From Pohlia nutans (taxonomy: Eukaryota; Streptophyta; Bryopsida; Bryales; Mniaceae), in the NCBI GenBank assembly GCA_022496805.1, contig CM040101.1, forward strand, positions 684,501 through 748,500: a DNA stretch of 64,000 nt, read 5' to 3'. The translations under genes were made by a program, and so were the position numbers. The notes beneath the pieces are model-generated. The model did no database searches. It was given only the letters and a program-made list of their open reading frames with translations, and was not told the DNA's origin. Every line of letters begins with the position of its first letter. The first letter of the stretch is position 1. Shown here one piece after another: positions 20,253-32,943 of this stretch.

Positions 20253-22707
20253 TGCTGCTCTGGGCGTCCTTGTCTGCGACCAGTAGAACTTTGAAACTCA
20301 TAACGCCGATCCAAAAATCCACCCCACCTCTGTTCTAATCCTAGCCTCTGGTCATCACCATGCCTTTGGTCGTCACTCTGCCTTTGTCTTTCACGACACC
20401 TCTGCTGCTGATGGCCTGGAAGTTCAAAGCTTTGTTGTCGATCGTCCTCACCATTGCCCAAATCCACCATCGGACCCATGAAGTTGAAGCGCCCACCAAA
20501 CTGCTGATTTAAAATCACAGCTTGGGCATGGCTTTGGAACTCACTAGCTGAGATTTCGTTGATATCAAAGTTGCCATGCCCGAAGTTGAGGTTGTTGCCG
20601 ACGCTAGCGCCCTAGCGATCTCTATCGCCAATGTTGAGGTTGTGCTTCAGGTTGTCATCGTCATTGCCGTCACCGATGTCGCCTCCCTTGAGGTTGTCCA
20701 TGTGATCAAGGTCATTATCGTTGCTGCCGTTACCGATGTCGCCTCCGCCGAGGTCGTCTATGCAATCGAGGTCATCATCATCCCTACCTTCATCGTCGTC
20801 AGTGGGACTCCCCCGATCGGCTCCATTGTCGTTGTCCTCTTCTGCTTGCACATCATGCAAGCGAGCAGTGACCGTCGCCGTTGTCTCTGTGCTCTCCGCC
20901 GTCGTCTTGACCTTGCTCCACTCGACTTCTAATTCGCGCTCTAGCGCATCGTCCTCGATGGCGCGCCGTTGAAGCCTTCAAAGCTCCTCATGTGGCCGCA
21001 ACAACAAGTACTCCCGGCCTTCCACGGTGGTGGTCTAATCATTGAGCATAGAAAACAAAATGAACATGTTATGGTCTTCCAACATTATGGACTTATGCAT
21101 TTGAGCCTGCGCCATAGTCATGTCGCCTCCACATGCTTGTACATCACGCCATCTCTCGCCTTCGTTGCCTCATACATTTGGATTGAGAGGGTGGCAATTA
21201 ACCTAAATGCCTCTAAACATGAACCATAAAAGAAATTAGTTCACAAATTACTATTATTAGACTCATAAGTTAATTGGATAAAAAGAGTAAAATTGGGATA
21301 ATCTAAGGTGATGCAAATTGGCATAAACATGACTAGCACCAATTAACAATAACCCGACCAATACAAATCAATCTAAATACGACCAATGCAAGTAAACATA
21401 ACCATGGCTACAACAAATCAATTATAAGCACAACAAATAACAAACAACACAACTATGACCAATGCAAACAACACATCACCATTCATTTACTAATGGGACA
21501 ATACAATGCAATTTTAAAAGGCCATGACCATCAAATTGTGATAAAGATCACATTGATCAGCAATTACAACAAATTACAATTTATTCACAATTGGCAAGAA
21601 TCAACCAATTAAGAACCAAGTCTTCCTACTACTATGTTGAAGAATTCCAATAGCTTGGACACTTATATCGGAAAGCTTACCAAGAATCAGATTGCATTAG
21701 ACAGCTAAATTCAACCATAATTTTGAATTGCCAAGGGCTTGTGGTCTGCAGCCATTACAACCCTTTTGTAATATCACACGTACCTCCGTATTGTCATCTG
21801 ACCAGTGCAATAGTTGTTACCTCCGTAATATCACCCAATAACTCTGTAATATCACCAAACGCCTTCCATAATATCACCCGATCATATATTAACACCGATT
21901 GAGGTCATTATCGTCATATATTAGCGCAAATTGCGCCATCTTGGTGCTACCTATGCTATATAAGCGTGTTCTACACTAATTTAGCTTTATGGACGACACC
22001 GTGGAGCTTTCTACCCTAAAGTAGTGTTTTTCGAACCAAATTGGCGCTATTTACACCAATTCAATGTTCTAACTACCAAACTTTACTACAAGTTCTAATT
22101 TCTACCAAAGCCTATTAACTGGTCACTCAAATCATCATCGGGAATAACCACATAACATCTCCCACTGTAAAACCCAAATCACATAATAATATGCAAAAAT
22201 CAACGGTTAACCATCTAAAATCCACTAATTCATGCAATTCACACAAAGAACCAATCTCGTGGTAAAACATCTAATCATATACTACATAAACATCTAACCG
22301 TATATCTACTAAACTCCCACCAATAATTCAAATCTAACAAAGCACATAGAATAAATATTAGGAATATAGAAGAATCACTAAATACCATCGTGATTGCTTT
22401 ACTGTGGTTTGTGAACCGTTTGGACGGTTCACAAAATCATAGTGTTCAGAAATACACTCCCACAACACCCCTCACCTCTGCTCATTCTCAACAATGCGAT
22501 CTTGTGTAAGATGAAGCACGGTCCTACACAACTGCTCCTCATGGTCTCTGCAACTTTTTCCTGTCACACCAAGCCGTACAGGGCCTACCTCATCTGCCAC
22601 CCTTAGAGCCGATTGTCTCCTTCTTCCCACCATACTCACCTCACAACCGTCTGCAGCAGCAAATAAGATTCGAATACAAACGAGGGATCCAAGGTCGCAT
22701 TAGGGAT
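20253..22707. other. Intergenic DNA, no convincing gene; imperfect tandem repeat near 21770-21880
   Basis: Positions 20253-20950 are richer in GC, with low-complexity Asp/Gly or Val/Ile-rich open frames on both strands that look like decayed trinucleotide-biased DNA rather than a gene. From 21200 the DNA is AT-rich. Around 21770-21880 a unit near TCCGTAATATCACCC recurs four or five times. Nothing else is recognisable. Confidence 0.4.
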
Positions 22708-22774
22708 TTGCGTGAGGGATTCAAAATATCCCTCTTTGTTGCATTTTATAATGCGTCTTTGCAAAAAGGGTTAA
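22708..22774 (+). mobile_element. 3' end fragment of family-2 TTAA MITE
   Basis: The block TTCAAAATATCCCTC followed by GCATTTTATAATGCG and ending AAGGGTTAA matches the right-hand ends of 5929-6841 (near 6440-6480) and 48100-48672 (near 48580-48625). TTAA is at 22771-22774. Confidence 0.6.
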
Positions 22775-22896
22775 TGATGTTCCCACCCTAGCAGGACCAT
22801 CGCCAAGGGGAGGCAACAAAGTGCACCCATATACAAAAACTTGATAATTGGTCTGGACATTCTTATGAAACACAAGATAGTAGCTTACACTAGCCC

Positions 22897-23276
22897 TTAA
22901 CTGCCTAAGCGTACAATTTTTTAACAATGCACAGATTTCATCTACGTTTTCTCATCTGTCATATACATTTTGCAGTGTGAATTTTATGGGAAGTTAGCTT
23001 CATGCATGTGAGAACCAATTAGAAAGGGGATGATTTGTGATTTTTTTATGCCTCATTTCATGTTGCAGTGATTCACCTAAAAATTTCTAAGATCTAAGTT
23101 CAAATTAAAGTGCTCTTATAAAAATCAACTCATAAAACTAAGCAACCAAAAAAATTCCAAAAATCACTGCACTTAAAGTATTACATTTCAACTCATCACA
23201 ACACATTTCATCTCATCACAACACATTTCATCTATATATTTCCAATATCTTATTTATAATTGAATTACAAAAAATG
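22897..23276 (+). mobile_element. 5' part of family-2 TTAA MITE, truncated
   Basis: Begins TTAACTGCCTAAGCGTAC and follows 48100-48390 and 6050-6310 closely (CTTCATGCATG, AAATCACTGCACTTAAAGT, ACATTTCAACTCATCACAAC, partly duplicated). Similarity stops at about 23276 without a right end. Confidence 0.7.
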
Positions 23277-25424
23277 ATGGAGCACAAAAGATGGAGGCGC
23301 AGCTGCTCTGAACACCGCATGAGCTGAGAGAAGTCTGAGGTTAGGGAGGAAGCTGGTCGTGATTGTGGTAGAGGACTGTTTGCAGCATCGCTTGAACGAG
23401 GCAGTTGGGGATACTCGCAAGCAAGCTCTTACAAATTGACGGACCTCGGCAGTGAACTGGACTCGAGTGTTTGGATTGTGCCAAATGCAGTGCAATGTTG
23501 GCACATTGGAAGCATACTAGCAGGCGGGGCTGCGACACAAGTGTAGATCCAGGAGCTCCCTCCTTCCGCCTTTTTCGGATCTCAGCACATCACAACCTCG
23601 AAGTGGCTGTTTCAACCTGCACGTACCCCCCTGCATACTTGTAAGTTCTCATTTGCCATCTAGGGCACTTCTCTAGATAAGCTACGCATTTTTGACCCCG
23701 GTTACAGCACTTGCAGCGTTAGCAGTATCCCAATAGCTCAGCAGGCAGTCCCCATTCATAGTTCAGAGCACCAGTAGTGCTGCTCCAACCTCGTTAGACG
23801 CCCCCATCCGATTGAGCATTGTCAGATCCGCACTATCCGGATACAACCAGTACACGTTGCAGCACAATTCCGACCACAGCAAGCCGGCAGACCCACACAG
23901 GAGCGACGGCAACACACACATAACCTGCTCCGAGCAGATTTGCGACGACAACACAGCACTTTAATCCACGTATGTCTCTATCCAAGCTAATATTTCATTT
24001 TGCAACAATGGTTATATTTCCTTTTTCAAATGTCCAGTATGTATTTTCCCTGAGAATCCAAGGCAACCCATGTAATGCTTGGAGGGACCCAGCCTCCAGA
24101 AGGGCCACTGCCTTGAATTCCAAGAAACATGAACTCCATTGCAAACCTAAAGCACCTACAGATACATTGGAGCTAGCTTATCAACACTCCTCTGCTAAAC
24201 CCAAACTAAATCCATGTTATCTATTAAAACACACCAAATTAATCGCGTTATGTTCCACACTAACTCCAGGACAGATGGCCCGCTCCACACGCTCCAATGG
24301 ACGCTCCCACAGCTCCTCCCATGCACCTGAGGAGGTTGAAATGGAAGATGCGATGAACAACAGCAAACGCAACTCGCCAGACTCCAACAAATCTGCGCAC
24401 AAGAAGGCAAAAGCGACGGGCAGCCCACTCCTCCCCAACTGTGACCCCATCAAAATGGAATTTTGGTATGGGTAGCCCATCATGGAAACCTTAGCTTACG
24501 AAACGGGCGTCCCCCCTCTCATCATCACAACGTCGATTGAGGAGCTCATAACCTCGGGCTATGTTGCCAGCGAAGCCCACGATTTACGACTGGCACGAAT
24601 GTCTTTCCCGTGCGTCTTGCAGAAACTGTGGCCAACAATTAGACCAAACAATGTCGAAGGCCAACATGTCAACATTACACAACTACCGTTTGATATTGAG
24701 GTAAACCCACAGACTAAACTCTCCCTTGATTACCACATCATACTCCATTTTGAAAAATCTTCCACCTCTTTTAGCCAAGAACAGATTATGAAGAAACTAT
24801 TGTTGTGTTCCTAGACATGCATATTCCACTGGGCAAACAGATAGGTGAGCCGGTAGCGGTCCTCTGCCATGGCCCGAAAACAACGACGCTAGCATGTGAG
24901 CCTAGAACGGTGAGCCTAAGAGCTGTGAGCAGGAACTTTGTGAGCCTAGAGCCTGAAATTTTCCAAATTTAGAAAATTTACTATCTATAGTAAAAATGCG
25001 TCTTATTACCGTGGGACCCTATTACCGTGCTTTAGTTTTATTATGGATAAATTTCACTATTTTCAAGTTTACTTCCCTGAAGGCGCATAAAATTCCTAAG
25101 AAAGTGTATCATTTCACTGGGTTTGCTGATTTAGGGACCCTACCGAAACTTTTGTTTTTTGACCAAGCTTGAGTGCCATCAATTGGGTCTCGGGCCCGAG
25201 ACCCATACCCACACCTAATCAGGTTGCTCAAAGTTATATGGCGTATGGACGTTGCTGATCAAAATCTTTTAATAATAAAAGGTTTTTTTTTTTTTTTTTT
25301 CCCAGAGTCATAGCGTGACTATAGAATGACGTCATGCATCATTACAAAATCCTACATGGCCCAAGCTCTAGGGTTGCCACGAGTCTACGTAGTAGGCTAT
25401 AATTCATAGATCAACTTTCTAATT
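23277..25424. other. Region with unassigned short ORFs and poly-T tract
   Basis: A plus-strand frame at 24276-24475 starts MARSTRSNGRSHSSSHAPEE, is basic, Ser-rich and has a KKAKA stretch. It is followed 6 bp later by a second frame at 24482-24814 starting METLAYETGVPP. Neither resembles anything I know; the pair could be remnants of a transposon capsid-type ORF. A T run of about 22 lies at 25281-25302. The remainder shows no feature. Confidence 0.35.
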
Positions 25425-28400
25425 CTAAACTGTTGTTTTGATGATTTCAGCAGCTTCAAGAATCTTCTTTGTTTCGTCGAAGCTAAGGGTAGGGGCATGC
25501 ATGAACTTGTCATTATCAAAGTCTAGTTTGCAAAAGAACCGAAATATGTAATAGATGTGCTTGCAGATGACATAAGCACTACACTTGCCAGTTGACACTT
25601 GAACCATTCATGCTAACAAAGTGTGGGCAAGTGCACGATGGAAAGTTAGACAATGTGACGTTGTAAACTTTCTGATCTGGCTCCACTCCAGACTGCATTG
25701 TGATGACTGCACCAAGTCCAGGATATGGAATGATCTTCACCGCTTGGATAATAGCCTTGACGTTCCTTGCACTCTCCCATTAGTTGCGATGGGCCTCACA
25801 CGGAGCTTTAGGACTGCGTCGAACGGTCTTGCCGCCTCGAATAGAAGGAACTTTATCTGCGTGAGCGGGTTGAGGATAATTCCAGACCACGGGCTCAACT
25901 ATTTTGGAGGTCGTAAAGAGGCGGCGGGGTGACATGGCGGTTTTAGCTTGCAATCGAAATCTTGCCTCTTCCAATTCCATAATTTCTGAACGTGTGAGGT
26001 CCGTCTCCACTAGAACGGGCCAAATGTCAGGGATGTTGGGTCGCGTTAGTACGTGTCCACGCTTGGGTCCCATGACACATCGAACAATTTGATCAGGGCA
26101 AAACCAGAAATCTTCGGTTTTGTGTTGAGCTCCTCTGAACGTTGGAACTTGCCTCTCACCTTTGTACGTGGGAGCAGCGGTGGCCTTACCACCCTTGGCA
26201 ATGACCATCTTGCACCTGATGTTTGTTTGGGCTTGAACAACGTGGCACTTGTTCTTCGCCTTGTGCGAAATTCTAGCAATGTGCCACTCGTGAACGTTGC
26301 AGTCGGTTTCTTGCACGTACGTGACGTGTGGCATTGGAGAAGTAACCTCTGGAATCGGTTGAAGTTGCACTCTTGCAGAAGCGGATCTTGTTTGGACTCG
26401 AGGATGTGAGAAGTTAACTTTGTCCGGGCGATGCGAATCACCCTAGGACCCAATCGGGAGGTCCAGCTTCCTTTTAACAGATCCAAAGAGCTCCTCTCCT
26501 TCTAAATGAGGGACTCGTGTACAAACGTCCTCTGCTCCCGGCATTTCGCTGAGGGCTTGGGCAATCTTTTTTCCATCCAGCAACGCCATTGCCAGCTTAA
26601 GCTTGAGGTCATGCTTCGAGGGGCCCTTCCCAGATGCGCCGCCACAAAGATAGGAGCGGTAGTTGGTCATTTGCATAAAGGCACGGATCCAGTCGTGACA
26701 AGTAGCTACTGAAACAAGTCGGTGCCTCGCTTTCCGGACGCTTGAAACCACTTATTGTGAACTGTCTCCGAGAGGTTGCAGGTCGGAATCTCAGCAAGTT
26801 CGTCAGGGGTAAGGTCCTGTTTCACATTTCAACAAGGAAGAATGGTAAGTGAATGGGGTTTAGATATAGAATAGCGATACATAAGTGCAAATGAAATGAG
26901 AATTCAACATTAGTCTCACCGTCTCTATGAACCCTCCCCATTGGCGATAACGAAAGTGCCAAAATGCTAACCAATCTTCCAGTTCTCGGATCAAATCTTC
27001 ATCAGCTGCACCAGACGAATACCACCAGGCCTTCAATTGCAAGTACATCTGATCTGCTTCTGCCATGGTTGTGGCATCCTTGTATTGCCGACAAAGCCGA
27101 ATATGTTGTGCTTGGAACGCCTTGGCAATGTGCTTTTCGGTATGCTTGTGCATGGAGGTAGCCCAATGGAAAAGGTAGGTTCGTTCGCGGTCCACCATAG
27201 GAACTTTGGGGTCACCCGAACCATATACAGTTTGTACAGCATTGAAATTGGCTTGTGCGCTATCACACATGAATCCTTTGAAATCTGGATTGGGCACACC
27301 ATTGTCTTTCATGACGTTATTCAAGCAATTCCAAAATATCATCTAGCCTTCTGTACCCTCGGTCTGCATATCACACACTGCAATAGTCATCACTTTGCAA
27401 TATTTTGAATCATACACATGGCATGCTAGCGTTGTCCACGACTTCACCCTCTTCACGTGATCAAACATCACGAAGCAATGTTCGAGATCGCCTCCGGGTT
27501 GCATTCGTCTCACAAGATCAACGCCGCTGCCAGGACCGTCAACGAGCATTTTGAATAAGTATACTTTGTCTTTGCCTTGTCCAGGGAACACACTGTCGTG
27601 AATAAACTCGATCTTTGCATGACTCTTCATAGTAAGAATTCGGTCTATCTCGCCAGCACCTTTCAGCTTATCGCGATATGTAGCAATGATGTTGCGAACA
27701 ATGGGGGAACTGAGGAGTTGGAATTTATCCATAACTTTTTCTAGAGCCTCTTCGCGGAGCATCTCCTTGGGTCCGTCCCCATTGTGAATGAGGAACGTCT
27801 CCAAAAATTCTTTGCTTGCAGCCAGTGCAATCGCAGAATTCTTTGCTGAAGGAGTCTTGGCCACCTCTTGAGCAATCAACTCCGTTACAGTCTCCATAGT
27901 CTCCTTGCATTGTCCTTCAGCCACTGGGTGTTTGTGATTTCCTAAATGGATGCACGCTCGCGACATGTCACCAGCGCTGACCACATAATAGATACGAGCT
28001 GCACAAAAATCAATGCAGGTAGGGGGCTTCTTGCAAACCTTGCAAACTAGTGAAGAATCTGCAGGGGGGTCTTGACATACACCAAAAGCAAGTGTAGTGG
28101 TGCCATACCACTCCGTCTCGTTCACCTTTGAAGTCCTCGCAAAGTAATCACAGTCTTTGTTCTTGCAAACCAAATGTCCCACGCAACTCGACCTTTTGAA
28201 CTTCAAACCTAGGTTGTTGTGGATATTAGACGTCAATGTGCGACACCATGCGTGACCGTTGTAGCGCTTGTCCATTCCCTCCATAGAAGAATTAGCACTT
28301 CCACGACAAGGTGGCAATTCAAACACGACGTTTCCATCGAACTTGGTGGGAAGGAATTTGTCTTTGTGATATTCGACAACATCAAAATCTATTTGAGCTA

Positions 28401-29064
28401 ATTCGTTACGACAACGTGGAACACTGGACAGCTTTCTAAGGCACTGCATCACACTCAAACACTCTGAAGATACTAGAAATACTGGAGGAAGAGACCAAGA
28501 TGACGAGGTAGGAGTATTGGCTGGAGTGCGAGTTCTAGAGGGAGTATTAGATGAAGAGGGAAAGGAGACTAATTTACTTGGATGTTGACATGCACGTGAG
28601 GTCGAGCGAGTATCTCCATCAGACTCAGAAGTCAAATCAATTAATGGTTCCACTGGCTCCTGCTTGACATTGCGAAGTTTCATCATGATATTAGTCACAG
28701 AACGTCCTTGGTCAGAGGACTGATGACTATCGGCACGTGAAAGAGGTAGTTGAACAGTAGAACCATCTGACATGGGTGCAAGGATCTCAGTGGAGGCAGC
28801 TACTGTCTCAGGAGATAAACCATACGCTCTATATTGCCCAGGATGGAGAAGCCAGTAGAATCCTTCCTTATCACTACATTTTGACTGTAAGATTGCCTCT
28901 TTGATGAATCCATAGTTGGCTAAGACCTCTTCCTCCAACATGATAGAAGACTCACAAAAACCAAAACGAATATACAAGAGATGGGCAGGCACTCGGACAT
29001 AACCTTCTTCACCAATTGGCACCTTCAAAGGGACATCGTGACTTGCAGCAAGGATGTTGGCCAT
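25425..29064 (-). pseudogene. MULE-type transposase with SWIM zinc finger, broken
   Basis: Reading starts at ATG 29064 (MANILAASHDVPLKVPIGEE). It runs through a Ser/Thr-rich linker, a Cys-rich segment (27940-28170, with CKNKDCDYF and CKVCKKPPTC) and a MULE-type catalytic region (27350-27620, KIEFIHDSVFPGQGKDKVYL then HCFVMFDHVK). It continues across an in-frame TAG at 27343 to GFMCDSAQANFNAVQTVYGS and FWHFRYRQWGGF (27342-26910). After an intron-like break come WFQASGKRGTDLF (about 26720), a frameshift to ATCHDWIRAFMQM, a TAG at 26443, a TAA at 25780, and finally a SWIM finger (CTCPHF at about 25640, then, after another frameshift, CKHIYYIF at about 25550). Mutator-like enzymes cut DNA at element ends, and SWIM fingers bind DNA or protein. 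No terminal inverted repeats were found. Confidence 0.75.
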
Positions 29065-29862
29065 GGAATGAAGGCAGTGGGCTGCTGTGAATCTAATAGA
29101 ACTAATATGCGTAATACATAAAGGACAATACGAATAGGGAAGTGAGATGCAAATGAAGCCAAATGCATTGAAGATATATACAACAGTACAGGGGAAATAG
29201 GAATCACAATAATTCAAGGCTTGACAAGGCTTCATGGGTCTTTGACGGCGCTGTAGTCTAAACTTGACGCACAACGTGGCTGTCAAGAGGAAATGAAAAC
29301 TGCAAGGTGGAAAGACTGACATGAGCATTATTAGTGTACAATAAATAATTAGTACGTGATTGATTTTAATTTGTATATGTCAGTTGTCATTTGTCACATC
29401 CATATGGAGAGGGTTAGACGCAGAAGTGGCTGTTAGCAATTTAGAATTGGCGTGCAAAAGAAAATAGTATGATGCGAGGATTGTAAAATTATGTTAGTCG
29501 ACAGTGGAAATATAATGGCGAAGATGTCTCACATCATCATGGTATGGGCTCTGACAGTGAGATTGGATTTTATTGTGAAGTCAAGGACGGCGCTCACAGA
29601 CTATATTTTTGGAAATAACCCATCAAAAGCTAATCCATTTATCATGCCTTGGTGTTAATGGTCAATAAAATTGAATTAACGCGTTCAGTTAAGTTTGATG
29701 CTACAAACTCGCGATTTCAAACTTGAAAAATGTACATTACCTACTATTATATGGTGTGCCTGGAATGGTATTTAAGCGCACATCTCCAGGCCTTGGCAAA
29801 TCATATGAGATGTAGTTTCTCCATGTAATGGAGTTTTGTGATTTCTATATGTTGTTGGAATA
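29065..29862. other. Non-coding DNA upstream of the MULE relic
   Basis: Contains the presumed 5' region of the MULE gene (which reads away to the left) and AT-rich DNA without recognisable signals. Confidence 0.4.
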
Positions 29863-30270
29863 TTGACACTTGTTCGAGTAGATAAGTTGGCTTTCCAATA
29901 CAGTGTTATATCCATTAGCCAAATGCTTGACAAAAACCGTCATCTCGACTCTGAGGGACCCAGTGTACAAAAGAAAAAGAAGAAAAGAGGCCGATTAATG
30001 TTTTCAAGTAAACGAGCACTGGAGCGTTCAAAGATGAGGCCTCCCAAACCAAAGTCTCAGGTGCAGGATATTCAGGAATGCATGCCCATGAGTATAGATT
30101 TTGGAGATGACGATGTAGCAGACTTTGGATGTTCTCAAAATATCATGACATACAGCGACATGATAGACGAGGGGGGATCACAAGAAGACATCATAAGCGA
30201 CGAAGACGAGGGGTGGCAATATGTAAGTGATCCATTGAACAAGCTCTATTCTCAGTGCATTTTGTGTTAA
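29863..30270 (+). CDS. Hypothetical small protein with basic and acidic tracts
   Basis: Open frame of up to 135 residues. The first codon is not ATG; an internal ATG occurs at about residue 21 (MLDKNRHLDSEG). It carries a KKKKKRGR-type nuclear localisation-like tract and a C-terminal acidic stretch (DFGDDDVADFG, DEGGSQEDIISDEDEGW). A GTAAGT donor-like site at about 30221 suggests an exon ending near SDEDEGWQY. I do not recognise it. It lies divergently from the MULE relic and could be its second ORF or an unrelated exon. Confidence 0.35.
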   Translation: MTLVRVDKLAFQYSVISISQMLDKNRHLDSEGPSVQKKKKKRGRLMFSSKRALERSKMRPPKPKSQVQDIQECMPMSIDFGDDDVADFGCSQNIMTYSDMIDEGGSQEDIISDEDEGWQYVSDPLNKLYSQCILC

Positions 30271-30284
30271 TCAATTAGTGAGGA

Positions 30285-30442
30285 TAGTGCTAGAAAATCC
30301 TCAGTACTTATACACTAATTTTCCTCGCTAATTTTACACTAATTTCTCTCGCTAATCAATTAGTGAGGATATTAGCGAGAGAAATTGGTGTAAAATTAGC
30401 GAGGAAAATTAGTGTAAAAGTACTGAGGATTTTCTAGCACTA
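30285..30442. repeat. Near-perfect 158-bp palindrome (foldback MITE-like)
   Basis: The left arm, beginning TAGTGCTAGAAAATCCTCAG, and the right arm, ending CTGAGGATTTTCTAGCACTA, are about 71 bp each and almost fully complementary, with a short centre (TCAATTAGTGAGGA). The centre also repeats the flank at 30270-30285. No target duplication could be assigned with confidence. Confidence 0.8.
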
Positions 30443-30574
30443 GGTGAGGCTTTGGAATCGCACTTCTTGAATATTTGGATGTACAGTAGCCTAGGCTGTA
30501 GGGTTGCGAATAGGGTCTAGGGCACACGAGTGCGGCTGGAGTATGGAGGCCACATGTTCTGGACTTTTGGGGAT

Positions 30575-30790
30575 GCAGTACCACTCGAGCTCGTTGATGC
30601 GCTGCCTCCCACTCGTGAGGTCGTTGACGCGCTGCTTCCCACTCGTGAGCTCGTTGATGCAGTACCACTCGTGAGCTCGTTGATGCCTCCCAGCTTGATG
30701 ACCTCCCATCTTGATGTTTGTTTTGCTGCCTCCCAGCTTGATATCATTTTTGATGCGCTGCCTCCCACGTTGTTCATGCGCTCCCTCCCA
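30575..30790 (+). repeat. Imperfect tandem repeat with CGTTGATGC and CTCCCA units
   Basis: Units of about 30 bp (GAGCTCGTTGATGC followed by a CCTCCCACTCGT-like half) recur about six times, then shorten to CTCCCAGCTTGATG-type units. No gene is evident. Confidence 0.7.
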
Positions 30791-30965
30791 CATTCTTGAC
30801 TGCGATGGATACTCATGAAATTGCGTTTTTGCACAGGGGAAATCACGCTCGTACGTTGGAGATCCGCCAATAACGAACGTGATGAGCACGACGAGGCAGA
30901 ATTCTGGAGCTCCTACGGCGGTCGCCAGGATTCGCGAGGTGGGTTCTCCTAATCCCTAAAACTCT

Positions 30966-32117
30966 TCTCTTTGGACCTTCAGTTGATGGTCAAGGTAGTG
31001 AGCAAGGCAGTGAGCAAGGTAGTGAGCAAAAATGTGAACAAGGCAGTGAGCAAGGCAATGATCAAGACAGTGAGCAAGGCGAGTGAGCAAGCAGTGAGCA
31101 AGCAGTGAGCAAGGCCAGCGAGGAAGCAGTTGCATGGCCAATGTGCAAGGCAGTTGATTGTCGCTCAACCCCAGCACCGTGGGTCAAGCGTCGGCCCCGA
31201 TGGTCCATACTGTGGAGCCCAGGGTGATCAATTTTTTTTGAGATCTCACTTCCTAACTAGTGATCTCACTGCCTTACTTGCGTTCTCACTCGTGCTGGGT
31301 AGATCCACCCCTAGTACCCTGGTTCAAGCGTTGGCCCTGATGGTAGAAAATATAGAGCCCAGGGTGATCATAAAAAATATAGCTCGTGGATTTTTAGATA
31401 AAATTTTAACTCGTGAAGATTGACATTCGATTAGTGAGCAAGGCAATGAGCAAAAATGTGAGCAAGGCAGTGAGCAAAAACGTGAGCAAGGCAGTGAGCA
31501 AGGCAGTGATCAAGGCAGTGTGCAAGGCCAATGAGCAAGCAGTGAACATGGCAGTGAGCAAGCAGTTGCATGGCCAGTGTGCAAGGCAGTTGATGGTCGC
31601 TCAACCCCAGCACCGTGGGTCAAGCGTCGACCCCGATGGTCCTTACTGTGGAGCCCAAGGTGATCAAACAATTTTGAGATCTCACTGCCTTAATTGCGAT
31701 CTTACTGCCTTCCTTGCGCTCTCACTTGCGTTGGGTTGATCTACCCCTAGTACCGTGGTTCAAGCGTCGGCCTCGATGGTAGAAAATATAGAGCCCAGGG
31801 TGATCAAATAATATGGAGGTCGTCAAATTCTAGATTCAGTTTTCACTCGTGAAGAATATGACTCGATTAGTGAGTAAGGCAGTGAGCAAGAATGTGAGCA
31901 AGGCAGTGAGCAATAATGTGAGCATGGCAGTAGTCAAGGCAGTGAGCAAGGCCAGTGAGCAAGCAGTGAGCAAGGCAGTGAGCAAGCAGTTAGCATGGCC
32001 AGTGTGCAAGGTAGTTGATGGTCGCTCAACCCCAGCACCGTGGGTCAAGCGTCGGCCCCGATGGTCCATACTGTGGAGCCCAGGGTGATCAATTTTTTTT
32101 GAGATCTCACTGCCTTA
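30966..32117 (+). repeat. Complex satellite, left part (GTGAGCAAGGCA 12-mer arrays)
   Basis: Two and a half higher-order units of roughly 420-470 bp. Each unit has an array of GTGAGCAAGGCA-like 12-mers, then two related blocks (ACCGTGGGTCAAGCGTCGGC...CCAGGGTGATCA and ACCGTGGTTCAAGCG...AGGGTGATCA). These are separated by CTCACTGCCTTACTTGCG, which is the 12-mer motif in inverted orientation. The array continues at 59000 after the CACTA insertion. Long open frames here encode artefactual LAHCLAHC-type repeats. Confidence 0.9.
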
Positions 32118-32260
32118 CACTACTAGAAAATCTGCGTCCGGATCAACAGAAAATGGACAAGGAATTGTTGGTCCAGTCTGTGACTTTGGACGCGTTGGTC
32201 TGGACAAGTATTAACATGGATTTGTTGATCCAGTTCTGTTGATTTGGTCCTAAAAGGGTT
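32118..32260 (+). repeat. Left terminal and subterminal repeats of the CACTA element
   Basis: Terminal inverted repeat CACTACTAGAAAAT, then repeated motifs GATCAACAGAAAATGG (32140), GTTGGTC, TTGTTGATCCAG and CTGTTGATTTGGTCC (about 32240). In En/Spm elements such clustered subterminal motifs are the binding sites of the TNPA-type protein. Confidence 0.8.
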
Positions 32261-32943
32261 CGTCGGGGGTCATCTTTGGGCATGCCACGTCATTCTCAAT
32301 TGCTGAGGTGTACTATGATTGGGCATGGTAAGTCGTGGAAAAAAAACTTACCGTTTACTGAATTTTTTTACAGCCACGGTAGAAATTCAGTAATTATCTT
32401 TCCATGCGTGGTCAAATCCTTAGTTACTGTCCAGTAATTACATTCACCTTTCCTTTACTGTAATGCCTAAAATTAGAAATGTTTTGCTATTGTTCTGATT
32501 GGGCTTCTGAGCATCGCACGCATGCTTTGATTTCGGGGAGAAGCATTTACCATATCGCTTGATTCACACCAGTAATCGCCCATATGGTAAAAGACTACAG
32601 AAGATTGTGGCAAAGATAAAAAAACCTCATGTAAATTGTGTCATACAAAGCATATTCAGCCACTGCCTTGTAATATCTCTATAACATGGCAACCTTCACC
32701 AAAAATTTCCTCTATCCAATCCTATTGGAATTTAAGTTTTGTGATTGTAGTCCAGAAATTTCTGAATATCTCAAGTCCCATCGCTACACCCTACCTCTTT
32801 AGACGCTGGTAACCACCGAGTAACTATGAAGCGTAATTGCTTCCGCATCATTTCCTAGCAAATGAATTTTTGACTATGATTATATCACTCTGGGAATAGA
32901 CTGTCATTTGCTTTCCCCACTCTTCATGCTTGCTGTGGTTGCT

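Noticed and set aside
20576..20972. Val/Ile-rich plus-strand and Asp/Gly-rich minus-strand ORFs
   Set aside because: Both are low-complexity products of one trinucleotide-biased stretch with no conserved domain.
30285..30442. CACTA-type ends for the 158-bp palindrome
   Set aside because: The terminal pentamers are in the wrong orientation (TAGTG...CACTA) and no 3-bp duplication abuts them.
30966..32117. CRISPR-like array
   Set aside because: Repeats are contiguous 12-mers without unique spacers, and the window is from a plant nuclear genome.
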